Source of the DNA: Flammeovirga sp. SJP92
Lineage (GTDB): Bacteria; Bacteroidota; Bacteroidia; Cytophagales; Flammeovirgaceae
DNA: 64,000 nucleotides
Assembly (NCBI RefSeq): GCF_001583495.1
Contig: NZ_LQAQ01000020.1
Location: 124,001 to 188,000, forward strand
Direction: 5' to 3'
Shown here: in pieces, positions 53,065 to 61,684 of the stretch
How positions within the stretch are numbered: position 1 is the stretch's first letter
Layout: the number at the start of each line of letters is the position of its first letter
Translations under genes and position numbers: made by a program
Notes under the pieces: model-generated
What the model was told of the DNA's origin: nothing
What the model saw: the letters and a program-made list of their open reading frames with translations, nothing else
Database searches by the model: none

Positions 53065-54294
53065 ATGAGCAAAAGGAATCTGCTTTATTTGGCTACGGTA
53101 CTACTAACCGCTTTTTTAGTTACTAGCTGTGCCAAAAATTCAAAGCCTGACGCAAATAACCCAGGTGGTTACAGTACAATAACTGGAATGCAGTACAATG
53201 GTAAAGACGACAATAGTTTTTCAGTAAGAGACTATAGCGGAATGCCAGAAGTACCAAACATGAAATACATTGAAGGTGGTCGTTTTGTATTAGGTTCTTA
53301 CGAAGAGGACTTAATGAAATCTCGCGACAACTTAGAGCGTACAGTATCAGTTGCTTCATTCTGGATGGATGAAACTGAAATTGCTAACGTTCACTGGTTA
53401 GAGTACCTTCACTATGTAAGTTCTGATTCTTCAGTTTCTGGTATTTCATTAGAAGAAGCATTACCTGATACTACTGTTTGGGCTGAACAATTAGCTTTCA
53501 ACGACCAATATGTTGATCACTACTTACGTTACCCTGGTTTCCGTTTCCACCCTGTAGTTGGTGTAACATGGACACAAGCTCAAAACTTCTGTGCTTGGAG
53601 AACAACAGTAGTAAACAAGAACTTAGCCGTTAACAACGGTACTGACGAAGAGGCTGAAGCTGCTGAAAACGGCGAGTCTATTCCTTTAGAGTCAGGTGTT
53701 GTACTTCCTGCTTTCCGTTTACCAACTGAAGCAGAATGGGATTATGCATCACAAGCCTTAATCGGTTTACAAGATATTGACGAAAACTATTCTGAACGTC
53801 GTATTTACCCTTGGTCAGGTCACTCAGTAAGAAACCCTTACGGTGAGCAAATGGGTGATATGATGGCCAACTTCAAACGTGGTCGTGGTGACTACGCTGG
53901 TATTGGTGGTCAGTTGAATGACGCAGCAATGGTTACAACTTGGGTATATGACAACCCTCCAAACGACTTCGGTCTTTACAACATGGGTGGTAACGTTTCA
54001 GAATGGGTGGAAGATATCTACCGTCCTTTATCATACGCTGATATGGATGACTTAAACCCAGTTCGTAAAAACGATTACTTGGATGGTCCTAACCAAGGTT
54101 ACAACTACCAATCTTACGGTTATGTTCGTCAGTATGACTCATTCATCTCTAACTCAATCCGTGTTTACAAAGGTGGTTCATGGAAAGATGTTGCTTACTG
54201 GATGGCTGCAGGTACTCGTCGTTTCTTAGATCAAGATTCAGCAACAGCAACAATTGGTTTCCGTTGTGCGATGATTAACCCAGGTGAAAATTAA
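53065..54294 (+). CDS. gldJ: Gliding motility lipoprotein GldJ
   Basis: The 409-residue lipoprotein (signal MSKRNLLYLATVLLTAFLVT, then Cys22) carries an FGE-sulfatase-like fold (about 65-400) as in GldJ/GldK: KYIEGGRFVLGS, WMDETEIANVHWLEYLHYV, VVGVTWTQAQNFCAWR, RLPTEAEWDYAS, YNMGGNVSEWVEDIYRP, GGSWKD and GFRCAM. WMDETEIxNxxxLEYL and PDTTVWAEQLAFNDQYVDHYLRYP-type blocks favour GldJ over GldK, and no gldL/M/N genes follow. GldJ sits on the periplasmic face of the outer membrane and is needed for gliding and type IX secretion. It lacks the Cys pair of true formylglycine-generating enzymes. Codon use is strongly biased (TTC, AAC, CGT), pointing to high expression. Confidence 0.87.
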   Translation: MSKRNLLYLATVLLTAFLVTSCAKNSKPDANNPGGYSTITGMQYNGKDDNSFSVRDYSGMPEVPNMKYIEGGRFVLGSYEEDLMKSRDNLERTVSVASFWMDETEIANVHWLEYLHYVSSDSSVSGISLEEALPDTTVWAEQLAFNDQYVDHYLRYPGFRFHPVVGVTWTQAQNFCAWRTTVVNKNLAVNNGTDEEAEAAENGESIPLESGVVLPAFRLPTEAEWDYASQALIGLQDIDENYSERRIYPWSGHSVRNPYGEQMGDMMANFKRGRGDYAGIGGQLNDAAMVTTWVYDNPPNDFGLYNMGGNVSEWVEDIYRPLSYADMDDLNPVRKNDYLDGPNQGYNYQSYGYVRQYDSFISNSIRVYKGGSWKDVAYWMAAGTRRFLDQDSATATIGFRCAMINPGEN

Positions 54295-54327
54295 AAAAAT
54301 CTCCTTTTAAGGAGCTGTAAATAAAAA

Positions 54328-54366
54328 AAGCCTTCAATTTCGATAACGAAGTTGAAGGCTTTTTTA
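54328..54366 (+). terminator. Intrinsic terminator after gldJ
   Basis: AAGCCTTCAATTTCG (54328-54342) pairs with CGAAGTTGAAGGCTT (54347-54361) with one G-U pair, then T-run. Confidence 0.85.
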
Positions 54367-54605
54367 TGTTTAAAGGGTTGTAGGTAAGTTCTTAAATTCT
54401 TACAGTAATGTAAACGGTCATATTAAGAAAAACCCTTTAAAATAAGCTCATAAGTTTTAATAATTTATTTTGAGTAGGTCCTTAAAAAGTTTATTTTCGC
54501 ATTCTATACCCTTCTTAAAAATGTATATTTTTTACTTTTAAAGAAGCTTGTCAAGCATTGTTAGAAATGCTTTTTTAAAGACCCTTTTGCATCGTAATTA
54601 ATACT
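54367..54605. other. Leader region of tex with a small terminator-like hairpin
   Basis: About 240 bases with no gene. AAGCATT (54553-54559) pairs with AATGCTT (54566-54572), followed by T4. This is 30 bases before the tex start and could act as an attenuator, but the stem is short. No exact TAnnTTTG box is seen. Confidence 0.3.
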
Positions 54606-56897
54606 ATGGTGAATATCACAAACAAAATTGCTCAGGCCCTGAGCATATCAGAGAAGCAAGTAAAAGATACGCTTGCTTTATTGGATGAAGGAGCTACTGT
54701 ACCTTTCATTTCTCGATACAGAAAAGAAGTTACAGGTAGTTTGGATGAAGTTCAAGTTGCTGACATTAGAGACAAAGCACTCCAGCTCAGAGAACTTGAT
54801 AAAAGAAGAGAAAGTATTCTTAAGAGTATTGAAGATCAGGGTAAATTAACGGATGAATTAAAAGATAAAATCCTTGCAGCTGAAACTATGTCTGTCCTTG
54901 AGGATATTTATCTTCCATATAAACCTAAAAGAAAAACAAAAGCCAGCATCGCCAAGGAAAGAGGCTTGGAACCTTTAGCTGATATTTTACTTTCTCCAGA
55001 TTTATCTACTGACATTGAGGCTGAAGCAGCAAAATATGTAGATCCAGAAAAAGAAGTAGGAGATGTGGAAAAAGCACTTGCTGGTGCTAGAGATATTATT
55101 GCTGAGAAAGTAAATGAAGATGCTGAAACGCGTGCTGAAATGCGTGAACTTTTCATGAACAAAGGAACTTTCAAGGCAAAAGTAATTCCAGGTAAGGAAG
55201 AAGAAGGTGCTAAATACAAAGACTACTTCGATTGGAATGAGTCATTGAAAAATGCTCCATCACATCGTGTACTTGCTATGAGAAGAGCAGAAAAGGAAAT
55301 GATCATTTCTTTGGACTGTTCTCCTGAAGAGGAAGATGCATTATTCTTAATGGAAGACATTCACGTAGATCAAAGAACTCCTAGTGCAGTGCAAATCCAA
55401 ATGGCGGTAAAAGATGCTTACAAGCGTCTTTTAAAACCATCTATGGAAACTGAATCACGTTTAGTTTCTAAAAAAGATGCAGATGAAGAAGCTATTGGTG
55501 TATTTGCTGAAAACTTAAGACAATTATTATTGTCGGCACCATTAGGGCAAAAAAGAGTATTGGCACTTGATCCTGGATTCAGAACAGGCTGTAAATTGGT
55601 TTGCTTAGACAGACAAGGTAAACTTTTAGAAAATACAGCTATCTTCCCTAACGAACCTCAAAGAAAAATTGCTGAGTCAGGTTCTATTGTAAAAAGATTA
55701 TGTGAAAAGCACGACATTGAAGCAATTGCGATTGGTAATGGTACAGCAAGCCGTGAAACAGAATCTTTTGTTAGAAACCTTGGGCTTTCAGGTGTAGAAA
55801 TCGTTGTTGTGAATGAAAGCGGTGCTTCAATTTACTCTGCTTCAGAAACGGCTAGAAACGAATTTCCTGATCTTGACCTTACGGTAAGAGGTGCGGTTTC
55901 TATTGGCCGTAGATTAATGGATCCACTGGCTGAATTGGTAAAAATTGACCCTAAATCAATTGGTGTTGGTCAGTATCAGCACGATGTGGATCAATCTGCA
56001 TTAAAGCAAAGTTTGGATGATGTAGTAATGAGTTGTGTGAACGCCGTTGGCGTGGAAGTGAATACAGCAAGTAAAGAATTACTTTCATACGTTTCTGGTT
56101 TAGGACCAAGCATCGCTCAAAATATTGTTGACTTCAGAAATGAAAACGGTGCATTTACGAATAGAGCACAATTGAAAAAAGTACCTCGTCTAGGACCAAA
56201 AGCCTACGAGCAATGTGCAGGTTTCTTAAGAATTAGAGATGCTAAAAACCCATTAGATGCAAGTGCTGTTCACCCTGAAAGTTACAGTATTGTAAAACAA
56301 ATGGCGGATGATCTTGGAGTTACTATCAATGAGTTGATGTCTAATGAGAATCTTCACAAGCAAATCAAGTTAGACAACTACGTAACAGAAAGTGTTGGTA
56401 TTCCTACGTTGACGGATATCCTGAAAGAATTAGCAAAACCTGGTCGTGATCCTCGTGAAAAATTTGAGGCATTCCAATTTGCTGATGGTGTAGAAAAAAT
56501 CACTGACCTTACTGTTGGAATGAAGTTACCTGGTATCGTTACAAATATCACTAACTTTGGAGCCTTTGTAGATATTGGAGTACATCAAGACGGCCTTGTT
56601 CACTTAAGTCAAATGGCAGACCGTTACATCTCAGATCCAAATGAGGTAGTGAAAGTACATCAGAAAGTACAAGTAGTTGTCACAGATGTTGATATCTCTA
56701 GAAACAGAATTGCTTTATCAATGAAAAGTGGTGATGGAGTAGGCAATTCTCAAGGAAGATCACAAAGCAGAGGGAAATCAAATTCAACAAACAGGAGACC
56801 TTCAAACCAAAATAATACGAGAAGAAATACAAACGATAATGATGAAAACCTATCGATGCAAGATAAGTTAGCCATGTTAAAAAATCGTTTTAAATAA
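54606..56897 (+). CDS. tex: Tex-family RNA-binding transcription accessory protein
   Basis: The 763-residue protein follows Tex/YhgF from end to end: TVPFISRYRKEVTGSLDEVQ near the start, a YqgF-like RNase H fold (about 315-450, LALDPGFRTGCKLV), helix-hairpin-helix motifs (about 490-560, YVSGLGPSIAQNIV and PRLGPKAYEQCAGF) and an S1 RNA-binding domain (about 640-710, GMKLPGIVTNITNFGAFVDI). A Ser/Asn/Arg-rich tail (about 720-745) follows. Tex binds RNA and affects transcription and stress responses. It is expressed behind its own leader region. Confidence 0.95.
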   Translation: MVNITNKIAQALSISEKQVKDTLALLDEGATVPFISRYRKEVTGSLDEVQVADIRDKALQLRELDKRRESILKSIEDQGKLTDELKDKILAAETMSVLEDIYLPYKPKRKTKASIAKERGLEPLADILLSPDLSTDIEAEAAKYVDPEKEVGDVEKALAGARDIIAEKVNEDAETRAEMRELFMNKGTFKAKVIPGKEEEGAKYKDYFDWNESLKNAPSHRVLAMRRAEKEMIISLDCSPEEEDALFLMEDIHVDQRTPSAVQIQMAVKDAYKRLLKPSMETESRLVSKKDADEEAIGVFAENLRQLLLSAPLGQKRVLALDPGFRTGCKLVCLDRQGKLLENTAIFPNEPQRKIAESGSIVKRLCEKHDIEAIAIGNGTASRETESFVRNLGLSGVEIVVVNESGASIYSASETARNEFPDLDLTVRGAVSIGRRLMDPLAELVKIDPKSIGVGQYQHDVDQSALKQSLDDVVMSCVNAVGVEVNTASKELLSYVSGLGPSIAQNIVDFRNENGAFTNRAQLKKVPRLGPKAYEQCAGFLRIRDAKNPLDASAVHPESYSIVKQMADDLGVTINELMSNENLHKQIKLDNYVTESVGIPTLTDILKELAKPGRDPREKFEAFQFADGVEKITDLTVGMKLPGIVTNITNFGAFVDIGVHQDGLVHLSQMADRYISDPNEVVKVHQKVQVVVTDVDISRNRIALSMKSGDGVGNSQGRSQSRGKSNSTNRRPSNQNNTRRNTNDNDENLSMQDKLAMLKNRFK

Positions 56898-56904
56898 TAG
56901 TTCT

Positions 56905-56940
56905 CCCCTATTTTCAGTTATTGGAAATAGGGGAATTCTC
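56905..56940 (+). terminator. Terminator-like hairpin after tex
   Basis: CCCCTATTT (56905-56913) pairs with AAATAGGGG (56925-56933). The T-tract is poor. Confidence 0.6.
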
Positions 56941-57062
56941 TTTATTCCTTAAATAGCTGGAAACACAAAACCAACTAACCCAACAAAATATATTTTACTG
57001 AAAACAACTGATGAAAACTGTTCATCATCAAAAGAAATCACAACACAAAAATTCAAAATCAA

Positions 57063-57890
57063 ATGATTACATATAAAGAAAAAGTAGAAGAGTGTGTTCA
57101 AAAGGTACAAACACTTTGTGATGGTTTTCAACCTGAAGTGGGTATTGTATTAGGAACCGGTCTTGGAGGGTTGGTGGAAGAGTTGGACATCAAATATGAC
57201 CTCTCTTATGAAAAACTACCTCACTTTCCTTTATCTACAGTAGAATCACATAAAGGACGCTTGATCTTTGGTTACCTCAATGGAAGAAAAGTAGTGGCAA
57301 TGCAGGGTAGATTCCATTATTACGAAGGGTATGATATGAAAGAAGTCACCTTCCCAATTCGTGTTTTAAAACTGCTCGGTATCTCTGCTTTGATTATTTC
57401 TAACGCAGCAGGAGGTATAAACCCTAATTTCCAGAAAAGTGATTTGATGATTATCAATGACCATATCAATTTAATGTTTGGCAATCCATTGATTGGTAAA
57501 AACGTGAACGAATGGGGCGACCGTTTTCCTGATATGTTTGAACCATATAGCAATGATCTTATTGAAAAGGCAAAAGAGGTTGTAAAAGAACACAATTTAC
57601 CTGTACATGAAGGAGTATATGCTGCGGTAACAGGTCCAAACCTTGAGACAAAAGCTGAATATAAATATTTAGGAATTATTGGTGCTGATGTAGTGGGTAT
57701 GTCAACTGTACCAGAAGTGATCGTTGCAGTGCAAATGAAACTACCCGTTTTTGCCGTTTCAGTAGTCACTGACTTATGCTATGAAGGGGCGTTACAACCT
57801 GTTGATTTACCAGAAATTTTGAAGAATGCTAGTAATGCTGAACCTCATCTTTCAAAATTAATTGGTGGTTTATTGACAAAAATCATATAA
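57063..57890 (+). CDS. punA: Purine nucleoside phosphorylase (trimeric)
   Basis: The 275-residue enzyme splits inosine or guanosine with phosphate in purine salvage. It follows the trimeric PNP family: GIVLGTGLGGLVEEL, VESHKGRLIFG, MQGRFHYYEGYDMKEVTFPIR, SNAAGGINPNF, TGPNLETKAEYKYL and VGMSTVPEVIVA. The Asn of SVVTDLCYEG-type purine site reads Asp here (VTDL), where mammalian-like PNPs have VTNK; this may change base preference. The gene starts alone; the next gene begins 94 bases later. Confidence 0.94.
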   Translation: MITYKEKVEECVQKVQTLCDGFQPEVGIVLGTGLGGLVEELDIKYDLSYEKLPHFPLSTVESHKGRLIFGYLNGRKVVAMQGRFHYYEGYDMKEVTFPIRVLKLLGISALIISNAAGGINPNFQKSDLMIINDHINLMFGNPLIGKNVNEWGDRFPDMFEPYSNDLIEKAKEVVKEHNLPVHEGVYAAVTGPNLETKAEYKYLGIIGADVVGMSTVPEVIVAVQMKLPVFAVSVVTDLCYEGALQPVDLPEILKNASNAEPHLSKLIGGLLTKII

Positions 57891-57984
57891 ATATGTTAAA
57901 TTAATAAAAATAAGCACGTAATTTGCATATTTAAATCCATAATTTAATCGGAACAACCTTCTTACTACTGAAGAATAGTAGAAT

Positions 57985-58905
57985 ATGAACAAAGCACTAT
58001 CAGCACTATTACCTATAGACCTAACGTATATTGACGATGCCATTATGCGTTATTCTCTAACTGCCGCACCTGTATTTTTAGTACAGAAAGTTATCCTTAT
58101 GCACGTCATAAGAGACGGTTCAGCGAAAGAAGAAGTAGAGTATAAAGGAATACTTGTGACTAAAAAAGACATGATCATGCAGAAAATGCAAGAGCTTGTC
58201 GATAAATTCCAAGACCTAAACGACAGAAATATTGAATTTGTATTCCAAGTTTCTGAATCAAGTGATCCAACATCGAAAATTTTAAAAGCCATCCAAAAAA
58301 ACAAGGTTGATCTTGTTATTGCTGGTAAGAAAAATATCGCTGAAGGAAGTGGTACAATTGCTCGTCTTTTAACAAGATATGCTTATTGTACAGTGTTAAC
58401 GGTTTCGGAAAACCCTCAAGTACCAATTAAAAAAGCCATCGTTCCTGTTGATTTTTCTGAAATGTCGAAAATGGCCATGAAAAATGCCATTCAGATTGCC
58501 AATAGAAATCATATGGAACTGACCATTCTTCATGTGTATGCCCTGCCTACAGGTTATACTGCATCAGGTAAAACACCAGAAGAATACTCTCAAGTATTAT
58601 TACAACATGCAGAAAAGAGGTGTAAAAACTTCTTGAAGCAATTTGATTTCGGAGATATTGATTATAAGACAAGACTGCATTTTGATATTTACGGAAATAA
58701 TGAAGCTAAAATCATTTCAAACATTTCTCTAGTAGAAGACGGAGACTTGATTGTGATGGGATCAAGAGGTAGATCTGCACTTGCCGCCACTTTTATTGGC
58801 AGTACAACAGAAAGTTTGCTAAAACAGCATACTACAATCTCAACTATGGTCGTTAAAGACAAAGTTAGGAACTTAGGATTATTTGGAGCTTTATTAGAAA
58901 TTTAA
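57985..58905 (+). CDS. Two-domain universal stress protein
   Basis: The 306-residue soluble protein has two UspA domains, about 10-145 and 147-295. The second keeps an ATP-binding signature (VMGSRGRSALAATFIGSTTESLL, G-2x-G-9x-G(S/T)). The first has VIAGKKNIAEGSGTIARLL, a weaker form. Tandem Usp proteins act in stress and low-energy states; the ligand is probably ATP for the second domain. It lies upstream of terC with a terminator between. Confidence 0.92.
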   Translation: MNKALSALLPIDLTYIDDAIMRYSLTAAPVFLVQKVILMHVIRDGSAKEEVEYKGILVTKKDMIMQKMQELVDKFQDLNDRNIEFVFQVSESSDPTSKILKAIQKNKVDLVIAGKKNIAEGSGTIARLLTRYAYCTVLTVSENPQVPIKKAIVPVDFSEMSKMAMKNAIQIANRNHMELTILHVYALPTGYTASGKTPEEYSQVLLQHAEKRCKNFLKQFDFGDIDYKTRLHFDIYGNNEAKIISNISLVEDGDLIVMGSRGRSALAATFIGSTTESLLKQHTTISTMVVKDKVRNLGLFGALLEI

Positions 58906-58931
58906 TCTCCTGAACTATAAAAACTTAAAGA

Positions 58932-58967
58932 AGCTCTAAGATCACGCCCTGATTTTAGAGCTTTTTA
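58932..58967 (+). terminator. Intrinsic terminator
   Basis: AGCTCTAA (58932-58939) pairs with TTAGAGCT (58955-58962), followed by TTTTATT. Confidence 0.75.
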
Positions 58968-58997
58968 TTGCTATTAATTTCAACTTAAAACACTAAA

Positions 58998-59765
58998 ATG
59001 GAAGCACTCTTCACAACAGCTGGATTGATCAGCTTGATCACACTAACATTACTAGAAATCGTACTCGGTATTGACAATATCATTTTCATTTCTATTGTAA
59101 GTGGAAAACTACCCCAAGAGCAACAAGACAAAGCCAGAAGTTTAGGCATCATGATGGCCTTAGTGGTTCGTATTGGCCTTTTATTCTCTATTTCATGGCT
59201 TGTTGGATTAGAAGATCCACTTATTACAATTCCTTTCTTAGACCTTGTTGGAGTAGATGGAGCTCTGAGTGGTAGAGACCTTATTCTTCTCGGTGGGGGA
59301 TTATTCTTAATCGCCAAAACTACAAGCGAGATTCATGCACATGTAGAGGGAGAAGACGAAGAAGAAATGCAAGTCAAAAAGGTAAAGTCATTTTGGAGCG
59401 GAGTCGTTCAAATTGTATTGATTGATATTGTTTTCTCTTTTGATTCAATACTAACAGCAGTTGGACTTGTTAAAGAATTGCCAATTATGATTGCCGCCGT
59501 AATCATATCGCTTGGAGTGATGTTATTCTTCTCTAAGAAAATTGCCAATTTTGTAGATACTAACCCTACCATTAAAATGCTGGCCCTTTCATTTTTAGTA
59601 ATGATTGGTTTCCTATTAGTGATCGAGGCATTTGGTGTTCACGTTCCTAAAGGATATGTTTACTTCGCAATGGCTTTTGCATTTGGAGTTGAACTTCTTA
59701 ATATCAGAAGTAGAAAAAAGAATCCTAAAGTAAGCAATTCAGAAGAAGAATCTGTATCAGCTTAA
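58998..59765 (+). CDS. TerC-family integral membrane protein
   Basis: The 255-residue protein has seven or so membrane helices and the two acidic family motifs, LLEIVLGIDNIIFISIV (about 19-35) and DIVFSFDSILTAVG (about 146-160). TerC/Alx-family proteins handle metal ions such as manganese at the membrane, and some load manganese onto exported enzymes. The tellurite-resistance name is historical. Its own start at 58998 follows a terminator by about 35 bases. Confidence 0.92.
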   Translation: MEALFTTAGLISLITLTLLEIVLGIDNIIFISIVSGKLPQEQQDKARSLGIMMALVVRIGLLFSISWLVGLEDPLITIPFLDLVGVDGALSGRDLILLGGGLFLIAKTTSEIHAHVEGEDEEEMQVKKVKSFWSGVVQIVLIDIVFSFDSILTAVGLVKELPIMIAAVIISLGVMLFFSKKIANFVDTNPTIKMLALSFLVMIGFLLVIEAFGVHVPKGYVYFAMAFAFGVELLNIRSRKKNPKVSNSEEESVSA

Positions 59766-59788
59766 TCTTGATTACTATATAGAAAAAT

Positions 59789-59828
59789 TCCCATCAAAAT
59801 TGATATTCATTTTGATGGGATTTTTTTT
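59789..59828. terminator. Bidirectional intrinsic terminator
   Basis: TCCCATCAAAAT (59789-59800) pairs with ATTTTGATGGGA (59809-59820), then T8 on the plus strand and A-rich DNA on the other side. Serves terC and the convergent lipoprotein gene. Confidence 0.85.
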
Positions 59829-59829
59829 A

Positions 59830-60690
59830 TTAGAGAACATCTATTGTATCTCGTTCATTAAAATAAATATTACCATACCAACGTCCTTCTCTTTTTCTTC
59901 GATTGTAGCTTGGTAATACAAATTCACTTGGTTCTTGAAATTGTTTTAGATTGATGGTGCCTTCAATAACATTTGAATACAATATCTCTTCTTCATTGTT
60001 TACCTTCAGTCGTATTTTTGTTTTGTATTCTCCTTTATAAATCGGCATTGTAAAATAGGTGTAAGTTAGACCCGAAAGTGGATTAGGCCTAATGCTATTT
60101 CCACACCAACTATGTGCCCAATATTCTATAGGTTTCCATTTTCCTTCGGGAGTTAAAGCTTCTTGTATAGCCATAATATCACCATCTTGGGTGAGTATAT
60201 ATTTTATGCTATCGGATAAATTAGCAACCCATACTCTATACCCTTTCACATCTTCATATACAGGAGTAGATAGATGTCTTTGAGGATAAATTTCTTTACC
60301 ATAAGAAAAAGTTGGAAGCTTATAACTATGCCACTTACTTACCTGATAGCTAATGGTTCTTGTAGTATCAATAATTATAGAAGGTCGGTAAGAAATCAAT
60401 GTGTCAGTAGGGTCAAGCCATTCTTCTTCATCTTCTTCCTCATAAGAGTTATAAACACTATCAATAAAATGATTAAACCTTGCTCTCAGGGAATCATCGG
60501 ATATAATTTTCTCATAACCTGTAGATGCCACTTGCATAATTTCAGTTTCGAAAAAGGGCAAACTATCAATATCATATAGTTCTTTATCCTCTATCTGAGG
60601 TGGATCAAAAGCATATGTTTTGGGCTTGTTCTGTAATTGACAATTCCATAATAATAGACTTAAAAAGAGAAGTGTGATTATTCTGTTCAT
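59830..60690 (-). CDS. Uncharacterised lipoprotein
   Basis: The 286-residue protein has a lipoprotein signal (MNRIITLLFLSLLLWN, then Cys17). I do not recognise a domain. There is an acidic patch (SYEEEDEEEWLD, about 82-93) and a Trp/Tyr-rich second half (PIEYWAHSWCGNSIRPNPL). The gene lies three bases after the polysaccharide deacetylase gene on the same strand, so they are one operon. A role with an envelope or extracellular polysaccharide is a guess from that. Confidence 0.75.
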   Translation of the reverse strand: MNRIITLLFLSLLLWNCQLQNKPKTYAFDPPQIEDKELYDIDSLPFFETEIMQVASTGYEKIISDDSLRARFNHFIDSVYNSYEEEDEEEWLDPTDTLISYRPSIIIDTTRTISYQVSKWHSYKLPTFSYGKEIYPQRHLSTPVYEDVKGYRVWVANLSDSIKYILTQDGDIMAIQEALTPEGKWKPIEYWAHSWCGNSIRPNPLSGLTYTYFTMPIYKGEYKTKIRLKVNNEEEILYSNVIEGTINLKQFQEPSEFVLPSYNRRKREGRWYGNIYFNERDTIDVL

Positions 60691-60693
60691 AGT

Positions 60694-61482
60694 TTACTTT
60701 TTATTTTTTAAATAACGAGCTATTTCTACCATTGTATCTACCCAAATATCTTTTTTATGCTTTGATAAATACTCAATCAGTTCGATGTGTGCATCATTAG
60801 AAACATTCAAACTATGTTCCCCTCCAACGCCATGAAATAGAAATACCACCAATGCATTTTGAGCTTCCGCTTCTTGAACTAGCTTGATCATCTCCTCCCC
60901 TGTTTGTCCATGCATACTGAAACATTTGATATTATTCATATCAATGGTCTTGCTTGATTCCAAACCATGAAAAGTTCCTCTTGCCGCTACAAACTCACTT
61001 TCTACTTGATCATAAAAAGTTGTTCCATTAATTGTCAAATCACCGCACGGATAAGCGAACGTTCGCTCGTCTTTTCCATCAATGGCTTTTAGTAAAGTGT
61101 TTGTTGTTTTGATTTCATTGACGGCTCTAAAAATAGTGTATTTACTAAGGTCTCTTTCAGGTATCACCCAATCTCTATGATCAATACTCCCATCACAAGG
61201 ATGTGCTAAAGTATGATTGCCTAATTCGTGTCCTTTTTTGGATGCTTTTCGCCATTCCTCCATTCTCTTATTCAGAATTTCGGTGTCACCCATTACATAA
61301 AAAGTACCATTGAAATGATGCTTGTCTAAAACTGGCATTACACTGTCTAAATGTACATTCAAAGCATCATCGTAGGTCAGTACAACGGCACATTTTTTCC
61401 CATTCCAAGGCGTATCACTTTGGGCATAGATTATATTGATTACAAAAAAGAAAAGAAGAAAGGTAGTAGTTATTTTTCTCAT
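60694..61482 (-). CDS. Exported polysaccharide deacetylase (NodB/CE4 family)
   Basis: The 262-residue protein has a signal peptide (MRKITTTFLLFFFVINIIYA) and a NodB homology domain. The catalytic base and metal Asp are in LTYDDA (TFDDG in the family), the metal His pair in GNHTLAHP (HxxxH), and further blocks are FNGTFYVMGD and AYPCGDLT. CE4 enzymes remove acetyl groups from chitin, peptidoglycan or other amino sugars, or act as xylan esterases. The first Asp of the DD motif is kept. It is divergent from arylsulfatase B, with which it might act on one polysaccharide. Confidence 0.88.
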   Translation of the reverse strand: MRKITTTFLLFFFVINIIYAQSDTPWNGKKCAVVLTYDDALNVHLDSVMPVLDKHHFNGTFYVMGDTEILNKRMEEWRKASKKGHELGNHTLAHPCDGSIDHRDWVIPERDLSKYTIFRAVNEIKTTNTLLKAIDGKDERTFAYPCGDLTINGTTFYDQVESEFVAARGTFHGLESSKTIDMNNIKCFSMHGQTGEEMIKLVQEAEAQNALVVFLFHGVGGEHSLNVSNDAHIELIEYLSKHKKDIWVDTMVEIARYLKNKK

Positions 61483-61684
61483 TACTGAAACTAGTTTGCA
61501 CTAAAAAAAGATTCACTTGTACAGGATTAGTACTTGTTTTAAATGTAGAACATATTCTATCCTCTAACAATTCATTAGTGGTAAATTATGTTTAATCTAA
61601 AGAATATCAACGCAATCTATTAAGTGCTAAAGTAAATCTAATTTGGTACTTGACTGTAAACTATTTCAGATGAAAACCTTAATT

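Noticed and set aside
53065-54294. FGE-sulfatase domain as the sulfatase maturase for the two arylsulfatases
   Set aside because: The protein is a GldJ-type lipoprotein without the catalytic Cys pair, with GldJ blocks, so it should not make formylglycine.
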